Counted from the first letter of the stretch, positions 1 to 9,126 are shown. The stretch: 33,902 bases of DNA from Gammaproteobacteria bacterium (GCA_011051685.1 DRKQ01000094.1:1-33902); one strand, 5' to 3'. The notes: a model not told the origin generated them from the letters alone. Translations and numbers: made by a program.

Positions 1-1
1 G

Positions 2-76
2 ATGGTGATCGTGCTGGATGTGGACCGTCTGCTCAATGCCAATGAGCTGGCCACGGTCAGTCGAGCAGCACAGTAA
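2..76 (+). CDS. cheW: CheW, C-terminal end only
   Basis: Only the last 24 codons and the stop are in the window; the gene begins upstream. The visible end reads VIVLDVDRLLNANEL, which matches the usual C-terminus of CheW-type coupling proteins, where a final strand and helix follow the SH3-like fold. CheW bridges chemoreceptors to the CheA kinase. The following genes (ParA, receptor, cheR, cheD, cheB) fit a chemotaxis operon, which supports the call despite the short fragment. The next gene begins 14 nt after this stop, so the two are probably co-transcribed. A CheW-like domain of another protein cannot be excluded. Confidence 0.7.
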   Translation: MVIVLDVDRLLNANELATVSRAAQ

Positions 77-90
77 CCCGCTGTCAGAGT

Positions 91-849
91 ATGAGCAGAA
101 TGATTGCGGTGATCAACCAGAAAGGTGGCGTAGGCAAGACCACCACGGCCATCAACCTGGCTCATGCCCTGGCGTTGTCGGGGCATCGTGTGCTGGCGAT
201 CGATCTTGATCCGCAGGGACACCTCAGCGTGGGGTTGGGCATGCAGCAGCGCGAGCAACCGGGCATGGACGAGGTACTGGTGAATGGTGAGGCAATGGAA
301 GACTTTGTTGTGCCCAGTCGTGACAATCTCGACATGGTGCCCTCCGGTCCGGGGTTGTCCAATATGGAACATCTCACCGAGGGCGGCACACAGCGCGGCC
401 TGCGCTTGAAAAAGGCACTGCAATCGGTGGCCGGCGACTACCAGACTATTATTTTTGATTGTCCACCATCGGCAGGCCTGCTGGGCATGAATGCCCTGTT
501 TGCCGCCAATGACCTGATCATCCCGGTATCCAGTGATTTTCTTGCCCTGCAGAGCCTTTCAAGCTTCATGGCGACATTGCAGTTTGCGGAAAAGGCCTGC
601 AAACGCAGTCTGCGCAAGCATGTATTGATGACCCGTTTCCACACTCAACGACGCCTGGCGCGGGAGGTGCGGGAGAGCCTGCAGACACATTTCCCCGGAC
701 AATTGATGAAGACATCCATTCGTGAAAACGTGGCCCTGGCGGAAAGTCCCAGTTATGGCGAAACAATTTTTGAATATCAGGATGTGAGTCATGGCGCCGA
801 CGATTATCGCCACCTGGCATCAGAACTGACCACTGAGAGATGGCACTGA
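91..849 (+). CDS. ParA/MinD-family ATPase of the chemotaxis operon
   Basis: 252 residues. Residues 11–18 (KGGVGKTT) form the deviant Walker A motif, DLDPQG near residue 40 is the A' motif, and FDCPPSAG is the Walker B region, so this is a complete ParA/Soj-type ATPase that should dimerise on ATP and bind DNA non-specifically. No parB or centromere-like repeats are near it. Its place between cheW and a receptor gene points to positioning of chemotaxis proteins. Characterised relatives by role are ParC of Vibrio (polar arrays) and PpfA of Rhodobacter sphaeroides (cytoplasmic clusters). The adjacent receptor has no membrane segment, so a PpfA-like role is the better inference. ATG at 91 is used; a second ATG three codons on is possible, and neither has a strong ribosome site. 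Confidence 0.9.
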   Translation: MSRMIAVINQKGGVGKTTTAINLAHALALSGHRVLAIDLDPQGHLSVGLGMQQREQPGMDEVLVNGEAMEDFVVPSRDNLDMVPSGPGLSNMEHLTEGGTQRGLRLKKALQSVAGDYQTIIFDCPPSAGLLGMNALFAANDLIIPVSSDFLALQSLSSFMATLQFAEKACKRSLRKHVLMTRFHTQRRLAREVRESLQTHFPGQLMKTSIRENVALAESPSYGETIFEYQDVSHGADDYRHLASELTTERWH

Positions 850-851
850 TT

Positions 852-1016
852 ATGAGCACTGAAAAGCAATCGACGATTGTTCGTCTTAGCGTAAAAAACA
901 CAAAAGCCGAATGTCCGCTACGCCCACCGGCGCGGCGGGTTAAAAAAAGCCTGTTAAGTATTTACCTGACCATCATGATGGATGTTTTTTCGCACTCTTG
1001 CTGGAACGGCTGCTAA
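852..1016 (+). CDS. Possible 54-residue protein between parA and the receptor gene
   Basis: An ORF begins 2 nt after the ParA stop and ends 22 nt before the receptor start, which is the spacing expected of an operon gene. The predicted product starts [14 protein letters not shown] and has a basic middle (PPARRVKK). I recognise no family. Against it: codon use is less GC-rich at third positions than in its neighbours, and the last third reads like untranslated sequence. It may instead be an intergenic spacer. If it is translated, the position suggests a partner of ParA or the receptor, but nothing in the sequence proves that. Confidence 0.3.
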   Translation: MSTEKQSTIVRLSVKNTKAECPLRPPARRVKKSLLSIYLTIMMDVFSHSCWNGC

Positions 1017-1038
1017 ACGGAAGCACGGAGAAGACACA

Positions 1039-3942
1039 ATGGCACCGAGAAAAAAGGCAAAGATGGGCGCAGACCCGCTGGCATGGATGAAGGATGGTGA
1101 CAAACCGCCTGTTCAAGAGGTCAAGACCAAACCGCCGGAGCGTAGGCGTAGGCCGCGCAAGAAAAAGTCCGAGCTGGGCCTGGATATCGATCTGCTGGAG
1201 AAGACCTTTGCCGCCCTGGCGCCACAAGGTGAGGCCCTGGTGCAGCGTTTTTATGAAGAACTGTTTGCACGCTTTCCCGAGGTGCGGCCCATGTTCGCCA
1301 ATACCAGTGTGCAGGAACAGGAAAGGAAATTGCTGGGCGCTCTGGTGCTGGTGATCAACAGCCTGCGAGACCCTGAGGCCCTGGTCACGGCCCTGACCCA
1401 GCTTGGCGCGAAACACCATGCCTATGGGGCCCGGCCGGAACATTACACGGCAGTGGCCGAAACCCTGCTGGACGTGATGGCGGAATTTGCCGGTGAGCTG
1501 TGGACCGATGAGGTACACAAGGCTTGGAGTGAGGCACTGAATACTGTCGCAACCACCATGTTGGCTGCGGAACAAACTGGAACAATGACTACAGAGGACA
1601 AGACAATGGCGGCGAGCAAAAAGGTGGTAGAGACCCAACTGGGCACGGTTGGAGTCATGGGTGATCTGGAATCCATGAAGAACATTCTGGAGTATGCACC
1701 GATCAATATCATGATTGCCGATGCCGATGAAAACATCGTCTTCGTCAACAAGAAGGCCATGGAGGTGTTGACGCAGGTGGAGGACGAACTGGCCACCTAT
1801 CTGCCGGGGTTCAAAGCCAGTGAGGTGGTTGGTGGTAGCATCCATCGCTACCACAAGGATCCCGATGCCATCAAAGGTATCCTGGCCAACCTGGGACCCA
1901 ATGATTCCCGCAAGGGTGAAATCACTCCCGGACGTTTCATCTTTGAACATGAGACACGCCCCTTGACCGATGCCAATGGCAATCGTCTTGGCTACGTGGT
2001 GCAGTGGAACGATGTCACCGAGCAGCGCATCAAGCAGGAACAGGCCAACCGCCTGCAAAAGGCCATCGATGGCGCACAAACGGCAATGATGACCATCGAT
2101 CGTGACCTGGTCATTACCTACCTGAACGAGGCTACCAAAAAGGTGCTCAGGGATAACGAGGCTGCCTTGCAGGAAATCTACCCCAGCTTTTCTGCCGACA
2201 ATATTCTGGGCACCTGCATTGATATGTTCCACAAGAATCCGGCGCACCAACGCCAATTGCTGAGTAATCCAAACAATCTACCCTTCGAGACCGACATCCA
2301 TGTGGGCCCGCTGACCTTCCATATTCGGGTGTCGGCGATCATCGATCTGGCGGGTGAGTATGTGGGCTGTACCCTTGAATGGGCGGACGTCACCGCAACA
2401 CGGGTGAAGGAAGTGGAAGTGGCGCGTCTGCAGTCGGCCATCGATGGCGCCCAGGCCAACCTGATGATTTGCGATGCCGATCTGAACATAACCTATGTGA
2501 ACCCGGCAGTGGTGGAGATGATGCGTCCACGGCAGAATGAACTGCGCAAGATTTGGCCCGGTTTTGATGTAACCAATCTTGTAGGGACGAACATCGATGG
2601 CTTCCACAAGAACCCGGCACACCAGCGTGCATTGTTGAAAGACCCCAGCCGTCTGCCGGCCAAGGCCGAAATCAAGGTGGCGGATGTGGAATTCGAGGTA
2701 AACGCCACCATGATCACCGGCCCCAATGGCGAATACATGGGCAACATGGTGGAATGGAAAGACATTACCGAACAAAAAGATGCCGAGCGTCAGATTCAGG
2801 GCATGATCGAGGGCGCGGTGGCCGGCCAGCTGGACAACCGCATCGATGTAGAAAACTATGTGGGCTTTCTCAGGGGCCTGGGTCAGGGTATCAACGAGCT
2901 GATGGATGCGGTAGTGGAGCCCCTGCAGGAGAGCAAGCGGGTTATTTCAGGACTTGCGGAAGGCGATTTGACCCAGAACATGAATGGTGAATTCCAGGGC
3001 GAGTTTGCCGAATTGCGTGAGGCCGTGAATGCCACCATGGCCAAGTTGTCGAGCATGGTAGGTGAAATCACTACAGCGAGCGGTACTATCGCCTCGGCGG
3101 CCAATGAAATTTCCCAAGGTACTGCCGACCTCAGTCAACGTTCTGAAGAACAGGCTTCATCGCTGGAAGAAACAGCCTCGAGCATGGAGGAGCTCACTGG
3201 CACTGTACGCCAGAACGCCGACAATGCCCGAGAGGCCAATCAACTGGCCAGCGGTGCACGTGATGAGGCCACCAAAGGCGGTGAGGTGGTAGGCAAGGCC
3301 ATCGAGGCCATGTCGGAAATCAACACCTCCAGCAAGAAGATCGCGGACATCATTGGTGTCATCGACGAGATTGCCTTCCAGACCAACCTGCTGGCCCTGA
3401 ATGCCGCAGTGGAAGCGGCGCGTGCCGGCGAGCAGGGCCGTGGCTTTGCGGTGGTGGCGGCGGAAGTGCGCAATCTTGCCCAACGCAGTGCCTCGGCGGC
3501 CAAGGAGATCAAGACACTCATCAATGAGAGTGTGGAGAAGGTGGGTGAAGGCAGCAAACTGGTGGATCAGTCCGGTGAAACCCTGGAGGCCATTGTCAGC
3601 TCGGTAAAGAAGGTGAGCGACATCATTGCCGAAATTGCCTCCGCCAGCCAGGAGCAGGCCAGTGGCATCGATCAGGTCAACAAGGCCGTATCCCAAATGG
3701 ATGAAATGACTCAGCAGAATGCCGCTCTGGTGGAAGAGGCCGCGGCCTCTAGTGAATCCATGAGTGATCAGGCAGCTGCTCTGGATGAGTTGGTGGGCTT
3801 CTTCAAGACGAATAATGACGCTGGACAGGCTGCCCCAACCGCACCTGCGCCAGGCAATTCGCGTCCCGCGACACGACCTGCGCCGAGTCGCCGTCCCGCA
3901 CCGCGGAATGATCAGGGCGATAGTGAGTGGGAGGAGTTTTAA
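1039..3942 (+). CDS. Soluble chemoreceptor: basic tail, globin, three PAS, HAMP, MCP signalling domain
   Basis: 967 residues from ATG 1039, chosen because GGAG lies 8 nt upstream; an in-frame ATG at 982 would overlap the preceding small ORF. Order: Lys/Arg-rich tail (1–45, with RRRRPRKKK at about 35–43); single-domain globin (about 48–180), proximal His most likely H126 in [11 protein letters not shown]1 (about 210–335); PAS2 (335–455) and PAS3 (462–580), which share the motif [13 protein letters not shown]-like segment (584–670); MCP hairpin (671–930) with the conserved tip [21 protein letters not shown]. The tail is Pro-rich and ends in EWEEF, matching the xWxxF tether for CheR/CheB. There is no signal peptide or membrane span, so it should be cytoplasmic. 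Oxygen or another haem ligand is the likely globin signal; the PAS cofactors are unknown. A second in-frame start at 1606 may give a globin-less form. Confidence 0.93.
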   Translation: MAPRKKAKMGADPLAWMKDGDKPPVQEVKTKPPERRRRPRKKKSELGLDIDLLEKTFAALAPQGEALVQRFYEELFARFPEVRPMFANTSVQEQERKLLGALVLVINSLRDPEALVTALTQLGAKHHAYGARPEHYTAVAETLLDVMAEFAGELWTDEVHKAWSEALNTVATTMLAAEQTGTMTTEDKTMAASKKVVETQLGTVGVMGDLESMKNILEYAPINIMIADADENIVFVNKKAMEVLTQVEDELATYLPGFKASEVVGGSIHRYHKDPDAIKGILANLGPNDSRKGEITPGRFIFEHETRPLTDANGNRLGYVVQWNDVTEQRIKQEQANRLQKAIDGAQTAMMTIDRDLVITYLNEATKKVLRDNEAALQEIYPSFSADNILGTCIDMFHKNPAHQRQLLSNPNNLPFETDIHVGPLTFHIRVSAIIDLAGEYVGCTLEWADVTATRVKEVEVARLQSAIDGAQANLMICDADLNITYVNPAVVEMMRPRQNELRKIWPGFDVTNLVGTNIDGFHKNPAHQRALLKDPSRLPAKAEIKVADVEFEVNATMITGPNGEYMGNMVEWKDITEQKDAERQIQGMIEGAVAGQLDNRIDVENYVGFLRGLGQGINELMDAVVEPLQESKRVISGLAEGDLTQNMNGEFQGEFAELREAVNATMAKLSSMVGEITTASGTIASAANEISQGTADLSQRSEEQASSLEETASSMEELTGTVRQNADNAREANQLASGARDEATKGGEVVGKAIEAMSEINTSSKKIADIIGVIDEIAFQTNLLALNAAVEAARAGEQGRGFAVVAAEVRNLAQRSASAAKEIKTLINESVEKVGEGSKLVDQSGETLEAIVSSVKKVSDIIAEIASASQEQASGIDQVNKAVSQMDEMTQQNAALVEEAAASSESMSDQAAALDELVGFFKTNNDAGQAAPTAPAPGNSRPATRPAPSRRPAPRNDQGDSEWEEF
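1594..1608 (+). promoter_or_regulatory. Possible internal translation start inside the receptor gene
   Basis: GAGG at 1594–1597 sits 8 nt before an in-frame ATG at 1606 (Met190), just after the globin domain. The local context closely resembles the true start at 1039 (both have GAG/GGA, then ACAATGGC). Use of this start would make a 778-residue receptor with the three PAS domains but without the basic tail and globin. This is inference from sequence resemblance only. Confidence 0.35.
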
Positions 3943-3967
3943 GTCACAGGATAGAGCAGGTGGAGCT

Positions 3968-3999
3968 GAAGACAGAGGTCAGGCAGACCTTCTGTCTTC
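3968..3999 (+). other. Long RNA hairpin between receptor gene and cheR
   Basis: Arms 3968–3980 and 3986–3999 pair over 13 bp with one bulged base, around the loop AGGCA. No run of T follows, so it is not a standard intrinsic terminator. It could protect the 3' end of the receptor message, be an RNase processing site, or lower expression of cheR, cheD and cheB relative to the receptor. Confidence 0.6.
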
Positions 4000-4039
4000 C
4001 TGAATCTCAGGACATTTCTCTTGCGTAGCGAGCACACCC

Positions 4040-4909
4040 ATGAACAGTATTGTTGAACAGAATCCTGAGAAGATCCGTGAGTTCCGCTTTACGGGGGCTG
4101 ATTTCCGCTTCATCCGCGACCTGGTGGGTGAACGCACTGGAATCGTGCTGTCGGACAATAAACGTGACCTGGTGTACGGCCGGCTTTCACGGCGCCTGCG
4201 GCAATTGGGCCTGTCGCGCTTTCGTGACTATTGCGACCTGCTGCAGGATGGCAATGATGAGGAAATGGTGAACTTCGTCAATGCCATCACTACCAATCTC
4301 ACCTCCTTTTTTCGGGAAAACCATCACTTCGAATTCCTCGCCAAGGATTTGTTGCCCAACCTGTTGCAGAAAAAAGTGGCAACCAATGCTCCCCGGCGTC
4401 TGCGTATCTGGTCCGCCGGTTGTTCGACAGGTGAGGAGCCTTATTCCATCGCCATGGTGCTCAAGGAGGTACTCGGCGACGATGGGAACTGGGATGCACG
4501 TATCCTGGCGACCGACCTGGATACCCGGGTGCTGGCCAAGGCCAGCAGTGGTATATACGAACAAGAGCGAGTGGAAGGACTTTCAAAGCCACGCCTGCGC
4601 CGCTGGGTTAAAAAGGGCAGTGGCAAGAATGCCGGGATGGTCCGTATGTCGCCGGAGTTGCGGGAGCTCATCACCTTTAAACAGCTCAACCTGATGGATG
4701 AATGGCCCATGAAGGGGCCCTTCGACTTCATTTTTTGTCGCAACGTGGTGATCTATTTTAACAAGCCGACCCAGCAACAGCTGTTTGATCGTTATGCCGA
4801 CCTGCTGGACGAGCAAGGCCATATCTTTCTGGGGCACTCGGAAACCATGTTTCAAAAAACCGATCGCTACAAGTTGATCGGCAAAACCATTTACCAAAAA
4901 GAATATTAA
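4040..4909 (+). CDS. cheR: CheR, chemoreceptor glutamate methyltransferase
   Basis: 289 residues, the usual length. CheR transfers methyl groups from S-adenosylmethionine to glutamates of chemoreceptors during adaptation. The N-terminal helical domain (about 15–80) is followed by the Rossmann methyltransferase fold; SAGCSTGEEPYS at about 125–136 is the SAM-binding motif, and DFIFCRNVVIYF is a typical later motif. The gene follows the receptor across a 97-bp gap containing a hairpin, and cheD starts 4 nt after its stop. The receptor ends in EWEEF, a plausible docking peptide for the CheR beta-subdomain. Confidence 0.96.
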   Translation: MNSIVEQNPEKIREFRFTGADFRFIRDLVGERTGIVLSDNKRDLVYGRLSRRLRQLGLSRFRDYCDLLQDGNDEEMVNFVNAITTNLTSFFRENHHFEFLAKDLLPNLLQKKVATNAPRRLRIWSAGCSTGEEPYSIAMVLKEVLGDDGNWDARILATDLDTRVLAKASSGIYEQERVEGLSKPRLRRWVKKGSGKNAGMVRMSPELRELITFKQLNLMDEWPMKGPFDFIFCRNVVIYFNKPTQQQLFDRYADLLDEQGHIFLGHSETMFQKTDRYKLIGKTIYQKEY

Positions 4910-4913
4910 TGTC

Positions 4914-5555
4914 GTGACTACCCTCAACGCAGGTCAACCGCCCGTTTTGCCGCGCCCCCTGCGCGGTTTTGAGCATGTCAAACGCTACTGGGACAAAACC
5001 AATGAAGCGGTGGTGGCGAAGATTCTTCCGGGAGAACTGTATGTGACCCGTATCAATGAAATGATCACCACGGTATTGGGTTCCTGCATCTCCGCCTGTA
5101 TCCGTGATCCCTATGCCAAGGTAGGGGGGATGAATCATTTTATGCTACCCATGTCGAAGGCGGATAATGTTAATGGTGATAAATTTGGTAGTGCGATGCG
5201 TTATGGAAATTTCGCCATGGAGCACTTGATCAATGAAATCATCAAGAATGGTGGACAACGTAAGAATCTGGAGGTCAAACTTTTTGGTGGTGGTCGAGTA
5301 CTGGCACACATGACCGATGTTGGTCAGCGCAACATCGAGTTCGCCCTCGAATATGTACAGGTGGAAGGCCTGAAACTGATCGCCGATGACCTGGGAGACC
5401 GCTTTCCCCGCAAGGTGCAATATTATCCTGCCAGCGGTGTGGCGCGCATGAAAAAGCTGCGTAGTATGCATAATCGCACGATTGTCGAACGGGAGGAGGC
5501 CTATATGAAGAATATTGTGCAGACGCCCGTGAGTGGAGAAATCGAGTTGTTCTGA
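4914..5555 (+). CDS. cheD: CheD, chemoreceptor glutamine deamidase
   Basis: 213 residues, starting at GTG 4914; the ATG at 4909 that overlaps the cheR stop closes after two codons. CheD deamidates receptor glutamines to glutamates and in many bacteria links CheY-P to adaptation. ITTVLGSC carries the catalytic Thr52 and Cys58, and GGMNHF carries His75; this spacing equals that known for Thermotoga CheD (T-6-C-17-H). FGGG near residue 125 is also typical. The N-terminal 40 residues before the core are longer than in minimal CheD proteins. Translational coupling to cheR is likely. Confidence 0.95.
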   Translation: MTTLNAGQPPVLPRPLRGFEHVKRYWDKTNEAVVAKILPGELYVTRINEMITTVLGSCISACIRDPYAKVGGMNHFMLPMSKADNVNGDKFGSAMRYGNFAMEHLINEIIKNGGQRKNLEVKLFGGGRVLAHMTDVGQRNIEFALEYVQVEGLKLIADDLGDRFPRKVQYYPASGVARMKKLRSMHNRTIVEREEAYMKNIVQTPVSGEIELF

Positions 5556-5588
5556 AAATCTTCGTTACCTTGTTTTGTGGTGTTCTGA

Positions 5589-6662
5589 ATGAGCAAGATA
5601 AAAGTATTGATTGTGGATGACTCCGCATTGGTTCGGCAGATGCTGAGCGAGATGCTCAATAGCGCACCCGATATCGAGGTGGTAGGTGTTGCGCATGATC
5701 CGCTGATGGCCCGGCAGAAAATAAAGGCCCTGAATCCCGATGTGCTGACTCTTGATGTGGAGATGCCACGCATGGACGGATTGACATTTTTGTCGAACCT
5801 CATGCGGCTGCGCCCCATGCCGGTGGTGATGGTGTCCTCACTGACGGAAAAAGGCGCCGATATTACCCTGGAGGCGATGGAGCTGGGGGCGGTGGATTTT
5901 GTTTCAAAGCCCAAGACGGATCTGGCGCATACCCTGGATGATTATGCCGAGGAAATCATTGAAAAGGTACGCATCGCGGCAACTGCCCGAGTGAGGGCAC
6001 TGGAGCGAACCCCGTCCAGCCTCAAGGCAACGGAGCGTCATTCCGCAGATGCCGTCCTCAAACAAAAAACTCCCCTGCGGCATTTCAAAACCACAGACAA
6101 AATTGTTGCCATCGGTGCATCCACTGGCGGTACCGAGGCCATCAAGGAGGTACTAATGGGCCTGCCTGCCGATACACCAGGCACAGTGATATCACAGCAT
6201 ATCCCGGAAGCCTTTAGCGGACCCTTTGCCAGGCGCATGGATGGATTGTCAGCGATGACGGTGTGTGAGGCGCAGGATGGGCAGCAGATAGTCACCGGGC
6301 ATGTCTATATTGCCCCGGGGAACCGTCACTTGCTGGTGGAACGGGATGGCGCAAGGTATGTTTGTCGCTTGAACGATGGCCCCGAGGTCAACCGACACAA
6401 GCCTTCCGTAGACGTGATGTTCCGCTCCCTGGCACAGAATGTCGGGACGAATGCCATTGCGGTAATCTTGACCGGTATGGGCAATGACGGCGCGCAAGGC
6501 ATGAAGGAAATGCACGAGGCCGGTGCGCCGACCCTCGCCCAGGATGAAAAAAGCAGTGTCGTATGGGGGATGCCGGGGGAAGCCGTCAAGCTGGGTTGTG
6601 TCGATCAGGTCCTGGGGCTGCAGCGCATCGCCGGGGCCCTGCGAAAGCTCGTCAAAAGCTAG
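5589..6662 (+). CDS. cheB: CheB, receptor methylesterase/deamidase response regulator
   Basis: 357 residues. The receiver domain (1–120) has acidic pocket Asp10/Asp11 and phospho-acceptor Asp56 in LTLDVEMP. A linker of about 40 residues leads to the methylesterase domain, with catalytic Ser178 (GASTGG), His204 (ISQHIPE) and Asp300 (GMGNDG). CheB removes receptor methyl groups when phosphorylated by CheA. It is the last recognisable chemotaxis gene here. No CheA, CheY or CheZ lies in the window; they are presumably upstream of cheW. Confidence 0.96.
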   Translation: MSKIKVLIVDDSALVRQMLSEMLNSAPDIEVVGVAHDPLMARQKIKALNPDVLTLDVEMPRMDGLTFLSNLMRLRPMPVVMVSSLTEKGADITLEAMELGAVDFVSKPKTDLAHTLDDYAEEIIEKVRIAATARVRALERTPSSLKATERHSADAVLKQKTPLRHFKTTDKIVAIGASTGGTEAIKEVLMGLPADTPGTVISQHIPEAFSGPFARRMDGLSAMTVCEAQDGQQIVTGHVYIAPGNRHLLVERDGARYVCRLNDGPEVNRHKPSVDVMFRSLAQNVGTNAIAVILTGMGNDGAQGMKEMHEAGAPTLAQDEKSSVVWGMPGEAVKLGCVDQVLGLQRIAGALRKLVKS

Positions 6663-6727
6663 ATTGTCAAGACATAGCCTGTCGTTTAAGCAAGCCCTCT
6701 GATTTTGGAGTGGCTGTGGCTTACATA

Positions 6728-6743
6728 TTGGGGTGAATTTTGC
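6728..6743 (+). promoter_or_regulatory. Weak candidate sigma-54 promoter
   Basis: TTGG at 6728–6731 and TTGC at 6740–6743 give the GG-N10-GC spacing of sigma-54 sites, about 90 bp before the GldG-like gene. The central CAC of the consensus is not matched, and no activator gene is adjacent. It lies in the 173-bp gap after cheB, where a new transcript should begin. Confidence 0.25.
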
Positions 6744-6835
6744 TAGATTGCCTCGCGGAGAGGTGAGCCATTGGGTTTGTCCCGGTGGTCATCGTTCCTG
6801 TTTAACCCCGCTCCCGGTGTTTATCTCAATACTCA

Positions 6836-8209
6836 ATGTTAGTTTCCACAAAAACCCGTCGCCATGTCCGTCTGCAAAACATGCTGTTCAGCCTGTTGTT
6901 TCTGGCCGTGATGGGTGTGTTGGCCTATCTGGGCACGCGTTACAGTTTCACCGCGGACTGGACTGCCAATGGGCGCAACACTCTGTCGTCGGCGAGTAGC
7001 GCTCTGCTTGAACAAATGCCCGGCCCCATCACTATTACCAGTTATGCCACGGAGGATCAGGGGGTGCGCCAAGCGGTGCGCGAGCTGGTGGATCGTTATC
7101 GGCGTCACAAGGCTGACCTGACCCTGCGTTTCGTCAACCCCGACCTGGAGCCGGAGACGGTGCGCGCCCTGGGCATCCGCGTCAATGGTGAGCTGCGCGT
7201 GGAATATCAGGGACGTGGAGAAAACCTGCAAAACCTTTCCGAGCAGGGTCTCACCAATCTGTTGCAACGCCTGGCGCGCAGCGGTGAACGCTGGCTGGTG
7301 TTTGTTGAGGGCCACGGTGAGCGCAAGCCTCTGGGCAAGGCCAATTTTGATCTGGGGCAATGGGGCCAACAACTGACCACCAAGGGTTTCAAGGTGCAGA
7401 CCCATAACCTGGTGCAGAATCCGCAGCTGCCGCAAAACACCCGGGTGTTGGTGATTGCCGGGCCACAGGTGAACATGCTGCCGGGAGAAGTGGCCATGAT
7501 CAATCAGTATGTGGCTGCTGGCGGTAATCTGTTGTGGCTCACCGATCCCGGCGGCGATGACAAGCTACACGGCCTGGAACCCCTGGCAGCCCAGTTGGGT
7601 ATCGACTTTCAGCCGGGAATGATTGTGGATCCCACCACCCAGGTGCTGGGGGTGAGCGATCCACGCTTTGCCCTGGTGGCCGACTATCCCAGTCATCCCA
7701 TTACCAAGGGTTTTGATATGCTCACCCTATTTCCGCAAAGCCATGGGCTGATCATTACGCCCCCCCAGGAATGGCAGGCGAGGGTGTTGTTGCAGACGGA
7801 GAAACGCAGCTGGTCTGAAACCGGCGATCTGTCGGGCTCGGTGAATTTCGATGCCGGTAGTGATGTGCCGGGGCCGTTGGTGCTGGGAGTTGCGCTGACA
7901 CGGGCACTTGGTTCCAGTGATGGTGACGCTCCACAACCTCAACAGCGGGTGGTGGTCACGGGTGATGGGGATTTCCTCTCCAATGCCTATTTAGGTAATG
8001 GCGCCAACCTGTTGCTGGGGATGAACATGGTCAACTGGCTGGTCAACGACGACCGGCTGATCAACATCCCGGTGAAAACGGCAACGGATAAAAATCTGCA
8101 ACTGTCGCCCCGCGCCCAGGCGGCGATCGGCTTCGGCTTTCTTGTCGCTCTGCCCCTTGTGCTGACGATCAGCGGCCTGCTGATCAGCTGGCGTCGGCGT
8201 CGGCGGTGA
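6836..8209 (+). CDS. GldG-like ABC-transporter auxiliary membrane protein
   Basis: 457 residues. A short basic N-terminus and one membrane helix (about 15–34) are followed by a large extracytoplasmic domain containing FVEGHGERKP and LWLTDPGG, typical of the GldG/IftA-like family, then a C-terminal helix (about 430–451) ending in a run of arginines. Two helices with the large domain between them match GldG of the GldAFG-type ABC system. Such genes usually follow an ABC ATPase and permease; here the gene upstream is cheB, so it appears to be an orphan. The next gene, a DUF4340 protein, is its common companion and starts 30 nt later. Confidence 0.8.
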   Translation: MLVSTKTRRHVRLQNMLFSLLFLAVMGVLAYLGTRYSFTADWTANGRNTLSSASSALLEQMPGPITITSYATEDQGVRQAVRELVDRYRRHKADLTLRFVNPDLEPETVRALGIRVNGELRVEYQGRGENLQNLSEQGLTNLLQRLARSGERWLVFVEGHGERKPLGKANFDLGQWGQQLTTKGFKVQTHNLVQNPQLPQNTRVLVIAGPQVNMLPGEVAMINQYVAAGGNLLWLTDPGGDDKLHGLEPLAAQLGIDFQPGMIVDPTTQVLGVSDPRFALVADYPSHPITKGFDMLTLFPQSHGLIITPPQEWQARVLLQTEKRSWSETGDLSGSVNFDAGSDVPGPLVLGVALTRALGSSDGDAPQPQQRVVVTGDGDFLSNAYLGNGANLLLGMNMVNWLVNDDRLINIPVKTATDKNLQLSPRAQAAIGFGFLVALPLVLTISGLLISWRRRRR

Positions 8210-8239
8210 AGCAGGTTTTTCAGATGCGGCGCAACGCTC

Positions 8240-9124
8240 ATGAATAGCAGGGGCTGGATAAATCTGTTGCTCGTCCTGTTGTTACTCGGACTATTGGCGA
8301 TAGCGATTTACGAGCCAGGTAAGCCGAACAAAGCCGAGGTTCCGAGAATCACTGGGTTGATGCCGCAGAATGTGCACAAGTTGCGCATTGAAGATACTGG
8401 CCGGACACCGGTACTGCTGAGAAAAGATAATGGGCGCTGGATGATGACCTCGCCATTGCGAGTGCCGGCCGATGAGGGACGCATCGAATCCCTGTTGAGG
8501 GTGCTGCAGGCGAAGAGCATTGCGCAATATCCCATGAGTCAGGTGGATGCCAACCAATTGCAGTTAGACTCACCTGTCTTGGTGTTGCGTGTGGATGATA
8601 TGACTTTGCGTTTTGGTACAACGGATGCCCTGGGTGGCAGCCGCTATGTCCAGGTGGGTAATACGGTACACCTGATCACCGATCGATACAGCCACCTCGT
8701 TCGGGGGCCGGCAACAAACCTCATCAGTCCATTATTGTTGCCCATGCAGGAGGCCGCAGCGATTGTTGCCCTGGAATTGCCCGGCTTGCATTTGCAGCAG
8801 GAGGAAGGCCGCTGGACAGCCGATGGCAAGATGGTACCTGGCGATGCAAGGCAAACCCTGCTGGATGAATGGCGTCACGCCCGCGCCTTGCGCGTGACCA
8901 TTGCGGCGACGTCACCAGGGGCTTCACAGGCAACGCAGCATGTCCGGATATGGTTGAAACATAAGGATACATTGCAGTCGGTTGATTTTAGTTTGCTGGC
9001 AGGTGACTCGGAAGTGATCTTGCGGCGTGATGATCTGGATATCCAGTATCATCTGCCCACGGATGCAGCCCGGCGTCTGCTAGCCCTGCCTGCGGCACAC
9101 CCAGGCAGACAGACGGCAAAATAG
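8240..9124 (+). CDS. DUF4340-family membrane-anchored protein
   Basis: 294 residues. One N-terminal membrane helix (about 8–25) is followed by an extracytoplasmic region with repeated segments of the DUF4340 type: an [18 protein letters not shown] beta unit, then [14 protein letters not shown]. These proteins usually follow GldG-like genes and are thought to act with that ABC-type system; the biochemical function is unknown. It sits 30 nt after the GldG-like gene and 2 nt before mutM, so the three form one transcription unit. The family call rests on pattern and context rather than on a catalytic motif. Confidence 0.75.
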   Translation: MNSRGWINLLLVLLLLGLLAIAIYEPGKPNKAEVPRITGLMPQNVHKLRIEDTGRTPVLLRKDNGRWMMTSPLRVPADEGRIESLLRVLQAKSIAQYPMSQVDANQLQLDSPVLVLRVDDMTLRFGTTDALGGSRYVQVGNTVHLITDRYSHLVRGPATNLISPLLLPMQEAAAIVALELPGLHLQQEEGRWTADGKMVPGDARQTLLDEWRHARALRVTIAATSPGASQATQHVRIWLKHKDTLQSVDFSLLAGDSEVILRRDDLDIQYHLPTDAARRLLALPAAHPGRQTAK

Positions 9125-9126
9125 AC

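Noticed and set aside
982-1038. Upstream start for the receptor giving 19 more residues
   Set aside because: The added sequence has no ribosome site and overlaps the preceding small ORF; ATG 1039 has a well-placed GGAG.
973-2256. 427-codon minus-strand frame opposite the receptor gene
   Set aside because: It is the mirror of conserved globin and PAS coding sequence; the product is rich in His/Gln/Leu, typical of antisense translation.
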